Source of the DNA: Oscillospiraceae bacterium
GTDB lineage: Bacteria > Bacillota > Clostridia > Oscillospirales > Oscillospiraceae
Length of the DNA stretch: 14,205 bases
Direction: 5' to 3'
Assembly: GCA_018265835.1 (NCBI GenBank)
Contig: JABLYK010000049.1
Location: forward strand, 1 to 14,205
Shown: positions 14,154 to 14,205 of the stretch, in pieces
Numbering within the stretch: position 1 is the first letter of the stretch
Layout: each line of letters begins with the position of its first letter
Notes under the pieces: model-generated
Databases searched by the model: none
What the model was told of the DNA's origin: nothing
Seen by the model: the letters and a program-made list of their open reading frames with translations, nothing else
Made by a program: the position numbers and the translations under genes

Positions 14154-14205
14154 TGAATTGCACCCCATTTGTTAGACAGTATGATATACTATCTAACAAG
14201 TGGGG
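14154..14205 (+). mobile_element. Probable left end of an IS3-family insertion sequence, cut by the window edge
   Basis: The segment starts with TG and runs TGAATTGCACCCC then TTGTTAGACA, the style of terminal repeat I recall for IS3-family elements (IS150-like) in Firmicutes. It continues into an imperfect dyad: 20-nt arms 14163-14182 and 14186-14205 with one mismatch and one G-T pair around GAT. An extended -10, TGATATACT (14182-14190), lies in the dyad and may drive a transposase gene beyond the window. No transposase codons are visible, so the family call rests on the end sequence alone. The alternative is a plain operator/promoter of an unrelated gene. Confidence 0.45.

Noticed and set aside
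1..14205. CRISPR arrays, tRNA or rRNA genes
   Set aside because: No regularly spaced repeats, tRNA-like cloverleaf sequences or rRNA segments were recognised on either strand.

Overview
The window looks like a piece of chromosome from a gut-type Clostridia bacterium (Firmicutes, probably Oscillospirales/Ruminococcaceae-like). This is inferred from the GC-rich coding sequence, AGGAGG-type ribosome binding sites, near-consensus TTGACA/TATAAT promoters, a Gram-positive style lipoprotein binding protein with an MsmX/UgpC-type ATPase, and a short Bacillus-type NagB. No rRNA, tRNA or CRISPR array was seen.

Left part (1-3133): two hairpin terminators at the edge are followed by two minus-strand genes, a GNAT acetyltransferase and a P-loop ATPase of the PRK06851 type whose second nucleotide-binding repeat is degenerate. 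A plus-strand promoter then makes a roughly 100-nt leader with two hairpins, the second a Rho-independent terminator, in front of a single-repeat (five-helix) EamA/DMT transporter. This leader is the best candidate for an RNA switch in the window; its hairpin pair and transporter context suggest the guanidine-IV (mepA) class, which needs a covariance-model check. A HAD phosphatase with its own consensus promoter follows and ends at a hairpin shared with the convergent ATPase gene.

Central part (3143-13251) is one functional module. A minus-strand sugar-ABC ATPase (UgpC/MsmK/MsmX type) is divergent from a seven-gene plus-strand operon: lipoprotein solute-binding protein, two permeases, a fused sugar-1-phosphate nucleotidyltransferase/N-acetylhexosamine 1-kinase, an atypical ROK-like kinase, nagA and nagB. 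Short gaps, ATGA overlaps and the lack of internal terminators with a good T-tract suggest one transcript. The reading is import of an N-acetylhexosamine or a short oligosaccharide containing it, followed by two fates. One is 1-phosphorylation and nucleotidylation by the fusion protein, giving a nucleotide sugar. The other is 6-phosphorylation (possibly by the ROK-like protein), deacetylation by NagA and deamination by NagB to fructose-6-phosphate. The layout recalls the bifidobacterial lacto-N-biose/galacto-N-biose cluster (ABC transporter, NahK, NagA, NagB), but no GH112 phosphorylase, GalT or GalE is visible; the fused nucleotidyltransferase may take over the uridylyl-transfer step.

Right end (13256-14205): a GC-rich stem-loop separates nagB from an HpaI-type aldolase. 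The window then ends inside what looks like the left end of an IS3-family element: a TG-starting, CCCC-containing end followed by a 20-bp dyad with an extended -10.
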